A stretch of 64,000 nt of DNA from Pardosa pseudoannulata (Eukaryota; Arthropoda; Arachnida; Araneae; Lycosidae): positions 16,116,975 to 16,180,974 of the forward strand of contig CM063506.1 in assembly GCA_032207245.1 (NCBI GenBank). The letters run 5' to 3'. Every line of letters begins with the position of its first letter. Positions within the stretch are counted from its first letter, which is position 1. The notes under the pieces were generated by a model that was not told the DNA's origin, made no database searches, and worked only from the letters and a program-made list of their open reading frames with translations. The translations under genes were made by a program, and so were the position numbers. Shown piece after piece: positions 24,740 to 38,940 of the stretch.

Positions 24740-26410
24740 GTTACAAACATTTCTGCAGGTCACTCTCTCCGGAGTGTGAGAAATATTCTTAAATTCACCA
24801 AAGTATTAAATATTTATTATAATAATTGGGAAGGAAACCAAAATTATTATTATTTTCTAAACCTCATCGGAACAACTAAACATTTCTGCAGGTCACTTTC
24901 TCCGGAGTGTGGAAAATATTCTCAAATACAACAAACTATTAAATCTTCTTTATTATAATAATTGTGGAGGAAACCAAAATTATTATTATTTGCTTAACCT
25001 CATCGACACAACAAAACATTCAAACAGATCACTTTCTCCGGAGTGTGAGAAATATTCTTAAGTTCACCAAACTATTAAATCTTTATTATAATAATTGTGA
25101 AGGAAATTCAAAATTATTATTATTTGATTAACCTCATCGACACAACGAAACATTTCTTCAGGTCCCTTTTTCCGGAGTGTGGTTTTCCACACTCCGGAAA
25201 TACTCTGAAATTCAACAAACTGTTAAATCTTCTTTATTATAATAATTGTGAAGCAAATAAAAATTATAATTATTTTCTAAACCTCATCGACACAACTAAA
25301 CATTTCTGCAGGTCATTTTCTCCGGAATGCGAAAAATACTCTTAAATTCAACAAAATATTAAATCTTCTTTATTATAACAATTGTGAAGCAAATCAAAAT
25401 TATTATTATTTTCTAAACCTCATCGACACAACTAAATATTTCTGCAGATCATTTTCTCCCGAGTGCGAAAAATACTCTTAAATTCAACAAACTGTTAAAT
25501 CTTGTTTATTATAATAATTGTAAAGCAAATCAAAATTATTATTATTTACTAAACCTCATCGACACAACATTTCTACAGGTCACTTTATCCGGTGTGTGAG
25601 AAATATTCTTAAATTCACCAAACTATTAAATCTTTATTATAATAATTGTAAAGCAAATCAAAATTATTATTATTTACTAAAACTCATAGACACAACTAAA
25701 CATTTCTACAAGTCACTTTCTCCGGAGTGTGGAAAATACTCTTAAATTCAACAAACTGTTAAATCTTCATTATTATAATAATTGTAAAGCAAATTAAAAT
25801 TATTATTATTTACTAAACCTCATCGACACAACATTTCTGCAGGTCATTTTCTCCGGTGTGTGGAAACTACTCTTAAATTCAACAAACTGTTAAATCTTCG
25901 TTATTATAATAATTGTGAAGCAAATCAAAATTATTATTATTTTCTAAAACATTGACACAACTAAACATTTCTACAGGTCACTTTCTCCGGTGTGTGGGAA
26001 ATATTCTTAAATTCAACAGACTGTTAAATCTTCTATAATATAATAATTGTGAAGGAAATCAAAATTATTATTATTTTCTAAACCTCATGGGCACAACGAA
26101 ACATTCCCGCAGGTCACTTTCTCCGCAGTGTGGAAAATACTCTTAAATTGAATAAACTTTTAAATCTTCTTTATTATAATAATTGTGAAGCAAATCAAAA
26201 TTATTATTATTTTCTAAACCTCATCGACACAACATTTCTGCAGGTCACTTTCTCCGGAGTGTGGAAAATATTCTTAAATTCAACAAACTATTAAACCTTT
26301 TTTTATTATAATAATTGTGGAAGAAACCATAATTATTATTATTTGCGTAACCTCATCGACACAACGAAACATTCCCGCAGGTCACTTTCTCCGGAGTGTG
26401 GGAAATACTC
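24740..26410. repeat. 13-copy tandem satellite, about 133-bp unit
   Basis: The landmark GGTCACTTTCTCCGG recurs at 24758, 24891, 25027, 25161, 25311, 25447, 25578, 25711, 25842, 25976, 26112, 26243 and 26380. Spacings run from 131 to 137 bp, except one of 150. Each unit also has AAATTATTATTATTTTCTAA and CCTCATCGACACAAC. Length classes come from presence or absence of a 5-bp TAAAC block. Several units are open in one frame (NYYYFLNLIDTTKHFCRS) but carry stops and shifts elsewhere, so I treat it as non-coding satellite. Confidence 0.95.
25169..25200. repeat. 14-bp snap-back hairpin inside one satellite unit
   Basis: TTTCCGGAGTGTGG, loop TTTT, CCACACTCCGGAAA. Only this unit has it. The extra bases explain the single 150-bp spacing in the array. 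Confidence 0.93.
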
Positions 26411-26679
26411 TCTATCAGCGTAAGTGTTCATTCATGACAAGTGTTCTCGAGCTGGAAGCGTGCCAGAACCTATTAATGAACGTGATTAAATGCATTGTTC
26501 CTGGTTCTCATCACAGCCCACCACCACTCGGTTCCGAAGCCACTTACGAAACCCACGCGTATACGATATCTAAATACTTTTACATCGCAAGTGTTTATCT
26601 TTGCTTCATTAATGTAAAGATAACTATCTCTAGGTGGATCGATTTCCGATGTTACAATAAGAAATGCACTCATTATTCA

Positions 26680-27199
<520 letters not shown>

Positions 27200-27232
<33 letters not shown>

Positions 27233-27316
27233 CTGCGTATGTATGTATGCATAAAAATGCAGCAAGCAAATTTATCTTTCCCCGATTACACGGGAAATTA
27301 GGCTCTATTATTTGAA

Positions 27317-27397
<81 letters not shown>
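27200..27397. repeat. Two (AT)n tracts around a 90-bp spacer
   Basis: AT tracts at 27200-27232 and 27321-27397. The spacer has a GATTACACGGGAAATTAGGC block that resembles 55565-55590, also beside microsatellites. Confidence 0.85.
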
Positions 27398-27400
<3 letters not shown>

Positions 27401-28394
27401 ATTTTTTTAAAACTCAGCATTGTAATGCAGCACACTACCTATTCAGTTAGTAGTGAATGCTTAAAAGAATACGATTTTACACGTACAAACTTAAGATACA
27501 GGCATCTTTTTAAATATAGAATCAAATTAAGTTTAAAATTTTGTAATACGCAACGCCCTATCTTTATCATTAGAAACATATACAATTTTCATTCTTTCAA
27601 GAGAAGATATACAAATGAGAGGTCACTTCAGAGTACCATGGAATAGTAATACATTCGAATCAGATTACTGAATTTGTTAAAGAATACTGACTTAGAAAGA
27701 AAGAGGTTATTGACGGTAAAATTGTTTTGTAAGAGCAATTAATCGGCCATAGAAGTTTTAGGAAATATTTTAACCTAAGAAATGCTGAGGAATGTCATGG
27801 TACGGTGACTTTACGTGAGCTGAGAAAGTGATACAGAATTTCGTGGAATATCATCCTTGAGGCGGCAGACCGAAGTTATCGGGAGATATAATGAAATGCA
27901 GCATCGCAAATGAGTGCTCCATTGCCAAATCTTGCTGATAAATCTACAGCACTGTATGAGTAGGTGCTTAGAACATGGATAATCCTGGCACTAGAGTATT
28001 TTGCGCGAAGTTTTGACATTGCAGAAACTGCAATAACTGTATATCTTCGGTGGATGGGCAAGAGCCACTTAGTATGATGGCAAATAGCCCGAGGACATCA
28101 TTCATTTTATACAGATGTTTTCGGAGAGAAGGGGTGAACATTATATTTTTGCTTCTAAATAAAATTATATTCGCAACCTATAAAGGTCGATTAAGACATA
28201 TTTAAAATAACATTTTTAACAGTTCTCGGGCAGAAAAATTTGAAACAATGAATGCATCATCATTATTAAATATATCTTTTAACATTTTTATTCCTAAATA
28301 ACTCGTTGTGGATCAGATGTTTATGGTGTGATGGATGCAAATTGTCTTTTCATTCAAGAGATTTCCCATCAAATTTGCTGTGTTTAAATAGGTA
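27398..28394. other. Intergenic, no gene seen
   Basis: A few 60-70-residue ORFs occur on both strands with no domain. No repeat partner in the window. Confidence 0.5.
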
Positions 28395-28794
28395 TAGTGG
28401 ACTCCGCATACTGTGATCAGTTTGGGACACCATGATTTCTGTAACAATAACTGATTGATAACAATAAACGATACGCAAAATTAGATAAATTTACCCCACC
28501 CCCTTTAATTCACACGGACTAAATTTTAAAATAAAATGAAAAAACTCACCTTATATTTATGTACTGTATATTACCCTTTAAAACATAAGAATTGTATACA
28601 TAAAAAAATGATCAATTGTTGACTGTCTACAGTGTTTTATAAGAAGCTCATTGATAACTTGTTCATAATCATAATGTTTTATAAAGTTATCGGAGCGGTG
28701 TTGTACTCCACGTTTCAACACTTTTAATGCATTTCTCATTTCAGCACTTGTAGGAGGTGGCTCAATATCAAGAGATTCTTCATCTGACTCTTTA

Positions 28795-29626
28795 GTTCCA
28801 TCAACCTATCATAATGATTTAAAATTCCGATCTTTTGTTTTAATGTTAAATCATTTCACTTTCTGGCTTCCATATCGACAAGCTGCATATAAGCGAGCAA
28901 GGCTTAAAATGTGAATTCGCTCCTTCTCAGTTCCAATAAAAATGTTGTTAAAAATCATTGCAACCAAAAATAATGGATGATTCAACTTAAACTTTTCCAT
29001 ATGTACCTAATCTATTATTTAAGCCAAATATAAATAAAAATTATTGATGTAATATTTAAGTTCGGTGATAAAACGTACGAAAATAATGCAGACGATATTT
29101 AAGTAATTTAAAATAAGAAATGATTAAATGAGATGGTTAAAGAAAAGACGTTATGATGCTAGAAAAAATGTTATCTTACCTATTTATTATGTGATAAATT
29201 TATAAATTTAATCGCCTTCCCTTAAGCTGGAAAAATAGGGCTTGAAATAATGCATTAAAAGCTCGGAAAGTGGGAAGGGATGGATTTCGAACGTTTTAAA
29301 GACGACAGTATTTTTCTCTGTGATATGAAGCATATTTACACCAATTTATTTTAGAATCGAATCGATAGTTTAGGAGAAGATAAACTTTACTCGTTTTGAA
29401 TTTTGCTAATCCTAACTCATCAAGAATCCAATATGGATGCCTCTATCCATTTCAGGTCCAACCGCTTCATCATGGGTTCTATCAACCTGTCATAGTGATT
29501 TAAAATTTCGATCTTTTGTTTTAATATTAAATCATTTCGCTCTCTGGCTTCCATATCGACAAACTGCACGTAAGCGAGCAAGGCATAAAATGTGAATGCG
29601 CTCCATCTCAGTTCCGATAAGAATGT
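28795..29626. repeat. 150-bp Tigger segment duplicated on both sides of R1-d
   Basis: 28795-28947 and 29475-29626 are direct copies (TCAACCTATCATAATGATTT against TCAACCTGTCATAGTGATTT and onwards). They abut the R1-d fragment. Other Tigger copies have this segment once. Confidence 0.85.
28948..29474 (-). mobile_element. Helitron-like R1, copy d, both ends missing
   Basis: The internal R1 blocks are in order on the minus strand (ATCCAATATGGATGCCTC, TAGGGCTTGAAATAATG on the plus strand). Both the 5' terminal bases and the 3' hairpin are absent. Confidence 0.75.
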
Positions 29627-29992
29627 GTTGCCTTCTGCTTATCTGACAACCATTGACCACCAGCAGGCTGTGCGTATTTCTGAAAAATTCCAGGAACGTG
29701 TAATTTTTCAACTCCTTTGTTCATTCTCTATTTTCCTAGAGGAATAGGAAGAATACTCGGAAATTCAGACAACAGCGAAGGGAAAGAAAATAATGGGTTC
29801 CTTCTGAATATATTGTGAATATTCCTTTGCCAGTTAAAATGAGGTTCGAAAACTGATCCCATTAACCGATGTAATGATCACATAAAGCGATAATTTTAAC
29901 ATACAGATGAATAGAGAAAAACGGGTCCAAGTGATTTCGATATAAGAGATTGATAACATTAACCGCGATCACATTAAGCGGAATCCACTGTA

Positions 29993-30331
29993 TATAGGTA
30001 TAAAACATTTGGTGCATTTTCGATTTCTTACCAAATCCACGTCAAACTCCGTCTAACCTGTACTTACAAAAATTGGAAATTTTCAATCTCTAAATTATTT
30101 ATCAATCAATCAATCATAAAAGTAAAAACATAAAACCAATTTTTATTATAAGATTTATTATTGGATTAATACATTTTTGGAGGTGGGGCAACCTGGAATC
30201 CTTGCCAGATCAGTGATCTGGACTATTATATTAGTAAAAAGATATAATTTATGACTATTTCAATTTTGGTGGATTGGTTCTATATTTTTCTAACTGTCCA
30301 ATCTTATGAAACAAGATATATTAAATGACTG
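29993..30331. other. Intergenic, no gene seen
   Basis: Short AT-rich spacer between T3 and R1-c. Confidence 0.5.
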
Positions 30332-30997
30332 ACATATAGCCTTTCATATGACGGGATCAGTAAAATTTTTAATTTTCCAGAATTGCAAAGTACGCTTTGA
30401 GACAGGTAAAAAATAGTTTGTTTTTTGGCTGAGAATTATGTTGCAAATAAAAATTATCGATGATTAATTTAAAATAATCACATATATACCTAATGTTATT
30501 TAAGCCAAATATAAAAAGAAAATTATTTACGTAATATCGAAGTTCAGTGATAAAACTATGAAAATAATGAAGACGATAATTAAATAATTTAAAATAAGAA
30601 ATGATTAAATGAGATGGTTAAAGGAATGACGTCATAATGCTAGAAAAAAATGTTATTTTCATCTACTTATAATGTGATAAATTGATAAATTTAATCGCCT
30701 GCTTTTAACCGGGGAAAATAGGGCTTCAAATAATGGCATTAAACTCTCGAAAATGGAGAAGGAGTGGATTTCGAACGTTTTAAAGACGACAGTATTTTTT
30801 GCTGTGATATGAAGCATATTTACACCAATTTGTTTTAAAATGGGATCGATAGTTTAAGAGAAGATAAACTTTACTTGCTTTGAATTTTACTAAACCTAAC
30901 TGATCAAGAATCCAATATGGGTGACTCTATCCATTCCAGGTCCAACCGCTTCATAAATTTGAGGACAGACTGACAGATAACATATTATATAGGGGAT
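30332..30997 (-). mobile_element. Helitron-like R1, copy c
   Basis: Minus-strand 5' end TCCCCTATATAATA preceded by A, and 3' palindrome CCCGTCATATGAAAGG with three changed bases in one arm, then CTATATG. It has no long flanking duplication. Confidence 0.55.
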
Positions 30998-31062
30998 TTT
31001 TGGATTCAATTTGTTATATAGGAGATATACCTGTGCTTCAGAGTGCGTTAATTGATTTTTCA

Positions 31063-31107
31063 AAATAAGTAAATAAATAAATAAATAAATAAATAAGTAA
31101 ATAAAAA
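31063..31107. repeat. (AAAT)n microsatellite
   Basis: About ten AAAT units with AAGT variants. Confidence 0.92.
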
Positions 31108-31530
31108 ATTCATTCGAGGGTTTTTTTTCTGCATACACGTGCAAAGCAAAAACAGGATTGTTGAATTATGTTATGAGTTTTGATAATTCGCAATGGACCG
31201 CCTAACCTGACGTAAAAACGGTGGTTTGCGCGACGCATGCTTCTCATTCCATAAGCGTTTGTGGCTATTCAGACTTCTGTCACTTTGCATTCTATCAATA
31301 GCAATTAATATATATCAATAGCTCTTTGATAACGTCGTTATGTTATTTCATCGACAACTAGGCTCTTTTTTATCGAAATTCTGCTAACTTTGGTAATCCA
31401 TCCCGTGCCCTATGTTATGCTTTTGTAAGAAGATAGTCAAAATGTAAAATATATGCGTTTTTAAAAGGAAGCTATGAGCAAAACCCGTCAAAATTCCCTT
31501 AAGACCCGTAGTTTACGTACACTTGCTGTG
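31108..31530. other. Intergenic, no gene seen
   Basis: No coding or repeat signal recognised before the Tc1 element. Confidence 0.5.
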
Positions 31531-32745
31531 TACACTGTCTACCAATAAGTATTTGGACACCTGTTATAGAAAAGAGAAACTAACTTTATTCAAAATCAAT
31601 AGTTGGTAGAGCCTCCACGAGAGGAAATTACAGCGTAAACCCTCTAGGGCATACTTACCACAAGTCTTTGTATTACATATAGTGCTATTGTCTTCCTACT
31701 CGGCTTGAAGTAGACATACAAGTTCCTTCACCGATTTTGAACGGGCAGTGCACCCCTTATTTCGGCGATCTAACTCGTCCCAGAAGTTCTTGATAGGGTT
31801 CAGGTCCGGGCTCTGGGCAGATCAGTCCACTCGACGAACTCTATTGGCACCATTCCAAGCCTTGGTTAACCTCGAAACATGACAACTGTCATTGTCGTCC
31901 TGAAAGTAATAGGGGTCCAACCCGTAAAACTGCTACAACGTAGGAAGCACATTCGGCGTTGAGCTTACCATGTATGGGGACCAAGGGTCTCAGTACATAC
32001 CAGGAGAAACACCCCCTGACCATAATTCCACCTCCACCGAACTTGAGTGTTGGCACAATGCATTCTGGCAGGAGACGTTCTCCATGCAGACGGCAGACCC
32101 AGACCCTGCCATCCAAATGGTAAAGGGTGAACCTTGATTCGTCGTTCCAAAGAACCCGTTTCCACTGATCTACGGTCGAATTTCGATGTGTTTTGCACCA
32201 CATTAACCGAACAGCGCGGTTGGACTTTGTGATCAAAAGCTTATAGGCAGCAGCACGACCATGAAAACCAAGCAGATGTGTTTCCTTACGGATGGTATTC
32301 ATTGAAACAATTCTCCCGGATGCCTGTTGAAACTCCTCGCGGATGAGGGCCATCGGTTGAGTGCGGTTCTTCCGAATATCTCTGGACAGCACTAGTCGGT
32401 CTCTATCTCCCAGTTTCGTTGGTCTGCCGACTCGGGGCACATTCCGACAATCACCGCTCAGCTTCCACTTCTTAATCACATAGGCCACTGTCGATTTTGG
32501 GTACTTCAGATCGCTAGATATGTCCCTTAAGGATCGGCCACATTTGTGATACCCGCCAATTATACCCTTCTCGAAATCAGAGAGCTCCGAACTGAGCGGC
32601 ATCTTACATGCGACTAAAGACGATGCATCGACTAATGCCGATGCTGTTTCCTACACGATGTATACCGGCTTAGGCCGTGACGTACCTCAGGACCGCAGAT
32701 ATCGTCATTTGCATAGGTGTCCAAATACTTATTGATATATTGGTA
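31531..32745 (-). mobile_element. Tc1-family transposon, nearly full length
   Basis: The inverted ends share AATAAGTATTTGGACACC and sit beside TA. The outermost 9-10 bases differ between ends, so the exact termini are approximate. About 1.2 kb with a single transposase gene on the minus strand, a 5' leader of about 140 bp, and AATAAA just after the stop. It is the most intact autonomous-type element in the window. Confidence 0.88.
31596..32602 (-). pseudogene. Tc1-type DDE transposase, inactivated
   Basis: About 335 codons, the usual Tc1 length. Residues 1-50 form the first helix-turn-helix, then VGRPTKL as the GRPR-like linker, then a second helix-turn-helix to about 140. The catalytic domain starts at DQWKRVLWNDESRF (first Asp). 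The frame is open to 31889, then shifts. In the shifted frame the FQDDN motif keeps the second Asp, TGG has become TGA, and the last motif reads SPDLNPIKNFWDEL, so the catalytic Glu is Lys. A further TGA replaces an Arg codon near SMP-RV. The last codons (SSRGGSTNY, stop) match the family's C-terminus. It cut and pasted its element at TA sites but is now dead. The start is the first Met of the conserved block. Confidence 0.9.
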
Positions 32746-32820
32746 TATTGACAAACAACGTTGCTCTTAATTGGGAGAAATTCGATTAGCCAATCCTACA
32801 ATATAAAACCGAGTAAGAAC

Positions 32821-33236
32821 CAGGGCTTTATTTACGGCGGGGCATTCTGGGCACTGGCCAGGAGCTCCCAATCCAGGGGGGAAAACCCAAATTTAAAAAA
32901 AAATTCACATTAATTTTTTGGTGCATATCAGAATTCGGTCAGGTTTACAAGCATACTGCCGGAAAACATGAATTTTCTTTTGTTAATGACAAACTGGAAT
33001 ATGTATGTTGTTCATGGGCTTCAAAAGTCAGTAAATTAAATTTATCTTATAATTTTAAGCCAAAACTAAGCTTTCATTGGATTAAAAATACTTTTAAGCA
33101 ATGTTAACATTTTAAATGTGTATATTATTCAAAAGAATGAAATACCGACCATATCAGTGACACCAATTTACAAAGTTATCTCTAACTATAAATTTAACTA
33201 CTATAAAATCCTTTAAATGATCACTGCTATTATTTC

Positions 33237-33302
<66 letters not shown>

Positions 33303-33539
33303 CCAAAAGTGAAAAAAAATCTCTTAGAAATAATATGCTAGTTCTTAAATAGGCACTGTTGAAAAAGTAAATGTAAACATTGTTAAAATGATTTCTTCCC
33401 AAAGTTCCCAAAATTTCGGATTTATTCCCAAAAATTCTCGGGTTTATTCCCACCTCTTCAAAATTCCGGGTTTTTTTACATCTCTACCCCCATATGAGGC
33501 TTTGACCCGGGGTCCCCACGGGTTATAAATCGGGCCCTG
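32821..33539. mobile_element. hAT-like non-autonomous element (719 bp)
   Basis: It starts CAGGGCTTTATTTACGG and ends TAAATCGGGCCCTG. The flanking octamers GTAAGAAC and TTAAGATC match at 6 of 8. The interior has an (AT)n tract at 33240-33301 and repeated TTCCCA-AA motifs, and no transposase. Confidence 0.55.
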
Positions 33540-33950
33540 TTAAGATCCACAATCATTTCTTGCATATTTACGTGAGATTTCTTTTTCGTGGCTTAGCTAA
33601 TTCGGATAATAGACGAAAGTGAGCCAAATTCGTAGATGATCTGTTTCATGCAACGCGAGTTCCTTATGAATCTGACTTACTGCGGCTTCTCTTGTTTCTT
33701 TGTGCTTTGTGGATAAGAGACACTCACTGTAAATGAAGAGAGTTTTCTCAAGATCATGAGGATTAAGTTGTCCTTGTAAGAAAGAATCTCCTCAATACAT
33801 TCACTTTTCTGTAAGAGAGTCACTTCATATCAAATTACACTTGAAGTACTTTATAATCAATAGTTTTGGATAAGGAAGGATTATTTATATTAGGGGTCAG
33901 GAAAACTGTGACTTGCAACGGAATTCACGAAATTTATAATTAAAACAACT
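33540..33950. other. Intergenic, no gene seen
   Basis: Nothing recognised. Confidence 0.5.
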
Positions 33951-33972
33951 GTTATATATATATATATATATA

Positions 33973-34272
33973 TGTCGGATTCCCACTAAATGACACTAGA
34001 GTCCTGAGTACATTTTCAAAGCCTTATTCAAATCTCAGCAACTACTCATCAATTATCTTCAATGGCGTCGCACATTTGCGCCTAACTTTTAACAAAGGCA
34101 GGCTTAGATGCCTCGGGTAGCCACAGCTCTGTCTGTGGAATGTGCACACTTCTCTCTGACATAGATTACTGCGCATGAGCCGTATTTATGTAGCTAACTC
34201 ATCACGCCGCGTCACTCCCAGTAATGAATCCCTACTTAAAATCTTTTAAAATTAATCTACAATTAAATCCTG
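33973..34272. other. Unknown 300-bp segment between microsatellites
   Basis: Less AT-rich than its neighbours, with a CCACAG-CTGTGG hairpin near 34120-34138. No second copy in the window and no ORF. Confidence 0.4.
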
Positions 34273-34285
34273 ACACACACATATA

Positions 34286-34345
<60 letters not shown>

Positions 34346-34403
34346 CATATATATACATATATATATATACATATATGTATATATATATATGTGTGTGTGT
34401 GTA

Positions 34404-34750
34404 TGTAATGTCGTGGTGCAGTATTAAGGCGAATGGAAAACAGTCTTCTTGATAATAATAATTTTATTAAATTATCGTTTCTTCTAAAATCAAAACCTGA
34501 GCCATTTTCATTGTTCGTGGCGGAGCTAATCGTTGAACAGGTGTTCACAGTTCCATGTCCACGCGCTGTCTGATCTTATCTGTTTGCAAGCTCATCAAAT
34601 AATTCAAAAAATGCTTCCGTCTTACCAGATTATCCCAAATAGCTTACACGAGCGTAGGTCTTTTTCATTTATTTTATTATTATAAAAGAGTTCCCTTTTT
34701 AAAATAGTTTTTAACTCACGTTATTTCTAACTACCCCTTTCTTAGACCTG

Positions 34751-34753
<3 letters not shown>
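34404..34753 (-). mobile_element. Microsatellite-bounded repeat R4, copy b
   Basis: Inverted relative of 10180-10514: on the minus strand it runs from TGTCAGGTCTAAG to GCGAATGG-like sequence and GACATTACA. It lies between (GT)n and (CA)n tracts. Confidence 0.65.
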
Positions 34754-34791
<38 letters not shown>

Positions 34792-34792
34792 C

Positions 34793-35353
34793 CGGGTGAG
34801 CCCAAAGTCAGAACGCACTTTGAAAATGAATAATTCGAAAACGAATAACAATACAAAGGTACGGTTTGTACCAAGCGGATAAAAAAGATACCGTATTTTG
34901 TGTGACAATGAAAAAAAAAAATAGTTGTGTTACCAATGAACAGATGGCGTTAGTTTTTTATAGCACCAAAAGATGATTTAGAAATGAAATAATGTTGACA
35001 ACTCACAAGTCAACTTAATTACAATTAATTAGTACTACAGTAAATGTTCAATGGGCTGTTCATCATTCAGAAATACAGCTGTGAGACGAGTCACTGTTCA
35101 GAGCATTTAGTAGCATTTCTGGCGTTATGGCAGACACATTTTGGTGGATGGCATCTTTAGTGCTGCTAGTGATGCCGGTCCTACATCAGTAATCCGACAA
35201 CGAAATCTGTTGTTCGCCAACGAAACTATTTTCGTTGCGTTGCCACCTAAAATCCGGCTTCTTTTCTATTCGTTTGGTGCAAAGCGCATCTTTTTATCTT
35301 TATTAGTTTTCGAATTATTCATTTTTAAAGTTTGTCTTGACTTTTGAATCACC

Positions 35354-35355
<2 letters not shown>
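34793..35355. mobile_element. MITE with about 110-bp terminal inverted repeats
   Basis: The left arm 34793-34905 and right arm 35240-35355 are inverted copies. Both start CGGGTGA and share AATGAATAATTCGAAAAC, then diverge gradually. TA sequence abuts both ends inside (AT)n tracts, consistent with a TA-targeting (Tc1/mariner-like) element. The middle, about 330 bp, has no complete ORF. Superfamily is inference. Confidence 0.8.
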
Positions 35356-35430
<75 letters not shown>

Positions 35431-35434
<4 letters not shown>

Positions 35435-35849
35435 AGGAAAATTTTCAGGGGTTTTCAAAACTTAAATCAAGGGCTAAAAATTCCCGCGTCCTTTTGCATT
35501 TCCCTTTTTAATCCCTAACCTAAATTGACCACTGGGGCTACAGTTTACGCCCTCAGAGAAGGGGCCTGACCAATTATAATCCTACATGGCCCTAGCGGAC
35601 AATTTAGGAAATTTCCGAATAAAAAGGAGATACACGTCGTCGGAGGCAGATTTTTCTAGAGATATTTTCTCACAGATATTGACCCAGGTGTTAAGGGTCT
35701 TGTACATGCTAGCTGACTCTTCAGTTTGTCCTGTCCCTATGATTAAGTGGGAACCCGTCCTCCAACGTTATCTTAATAAAAATCTTTAGCTAAAACGGTA
35801 TCATTTGTATGGCCATGACTGCAACCACCCATCGAGAAGTCCGTCTCAT

Positions 35850-35853
<4 letters not shown>
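35431..35853 (+). mobile_element. R3 repeat, copy c (423 bp)
   Basis: It begins TGTAAGGAAAA exactly at the end of an (AT)n tract and ends GTCTCATTACA exactly at the start of the next. The 67-residue ORF at 35586-35789 is not kept in other copies. Confidence 0.82.
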
Positions 35854-37939
<2,086 letters not shown>

Positions 37940-38676
37940 TAAAAATTTACTTAGAAATTATATAAAATTAAGTAATGATATTTTATATCAATAAAAGCGT
38001 TAAAAATCTTATAAATTTAATATTAATAGTAATCTCAAAAAATAAAGCGAGGATGAATTTAAAAGTCAAATTCTATTATGATTTTTAATGAATTTCATCG
38101 AAGAAAAATTTAAGGAGCTGTATTTTTTTTTCAAAAATCTTTCGTGGTCCACGAAGTTTAAACTCCCTACTTTACTTCTTTGTATCACCATGTTACAGAT
38201 CTTCAACAGACCTTAAAATTTTCATTTAAACAGGGATCTTTAAAAAAAGGTTGTTTTGATTACTGGTCTCATGAAACACTTGAGCTGACATTACTTACTC
38301 GCGCACAATTCCAATCAAATAGTTCTGAATGGTAGATCAGCTATCTTCGGTACCAGAGTTCGTGGGTTCGAATCTCGCTGCTGACATGGATGTTCGTAGC
38401 CGTTTGGAATCGGCTCTAAGTAGTAGATCCTGGTATAATTAGAGTAGACCGTAGCGCTTCAAACCAAACCAATCAAATAGCTAGGTATGTAGACAGGATT
38501 TAGTTTCGGGGAAAAGGAGGTACCTCAAAATCCAATTTGGACTGAACCAATTATAAATTTCACAATTTTTAAACTAAAAACACATAAAATTTACTTAGAA
38601 ATTTTATAAAATTAAGTAATGATATTTTATATCAATAAGAGCGTTAAAAATCTTATAAATTTAATATTAATATTTA
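37940..38676. repeat. Direct repeat of about 90 bp, copies 650 bp apart
   Basis: 37940-38028 and 38588-38676 share TTACTTAGAAATT, AATTAAGTAATGATATTTTA and AGCGTTAAAAATCTTATAAA with few differences. The intervening DNA holds a SINE with its own target duplication. Confidence 0.8.
38323..38468 (+). mobile_element. tRNA-derived SINE, copy 4
   Basis: A perfect 12-bp target duplication CCAATCAAATAG (38311-38322 and 38469-38480) encloses GTTCGTGGGTTCGAATCTCGC (B box), the GTTCGTAGCCGTTTGGAATC body and an AAACCAAA tail. The 5' head is truncated. Confidence 0.9.
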
Positions 38677-38697
38677 GCATTTATAATTATATAAAGA

Positions 38698-38937
38698 ACC
38701 ACGGTAGCTCAGTCGGTCAAGTCGTAGACAGATTGCAAGTCCCAGGTTCGAGCTGTCCAATCCTCCAAGTTATGTCCTCCAAATTCAAACGAAACATCAA
38801 GTTGTAGATCAAGCATGGGGATCTACTGCTTTTTTCCTGTTTCCAACTTACAAGGACTCACTTTGAGCTTAAAGTCCTTTTTCGCACATTCTTGTGTATA
38901 TGTTTTCAGTAAATGGACACACACACACACACACACA
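38698..38937 (+). mobile_element. Second type of tRNA-derived SINE (candidate)
   Basis: ACGGTAGCTCAGTCGGTCAA carries an A box and CCCAGGTTCGAGCTG a B box at tRNA-like spacing, but the acceptor stem does not close. It is followed by an unrelated body and a (CA)n tract, so it is a SINE rather than a tRNA gene. No target duplication was found. Confidence 0.5.
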
Positions 38938-38940
38938 AAA

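Larger units (their letters stand above)
28395..29990 (-). mobile_element. Tigger/pogo copy T3, enlarged by an R1 fragment
   Basis: Outer TIRs begin TAGTGGACTCCGC (first base mutated) and end GCGGAATCCACTG before TA. On the minus strand the N-terminal MEARK motif (with a following stop) jumps to the acidic C-terminal tail ending KRGVQHRSD. A truncated R1 element lies inside, between two copies of the same 150-bp Tigger segment. Confidence 0.82.

Noticed and set aside
24295..25345. Secreted or repeat protein encoded by the satellite (NYYYFLNLIDTTKH repeats)
   Set aside because: Frames break by stops and by length changes that are not multiples of three (131, 133, 134, 136), so no continuous coding is kept.
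24740..26410. CRISPR-like array
   Set aside because: Units are about 133 bp, vary along their whole length and lack repeat-spacer structure; this is eukaryotic satellite DNA.
31965..32201. Second ORF within the Tc1 element
   Set aside because: It is another minus-strand frame of the same transposase region.
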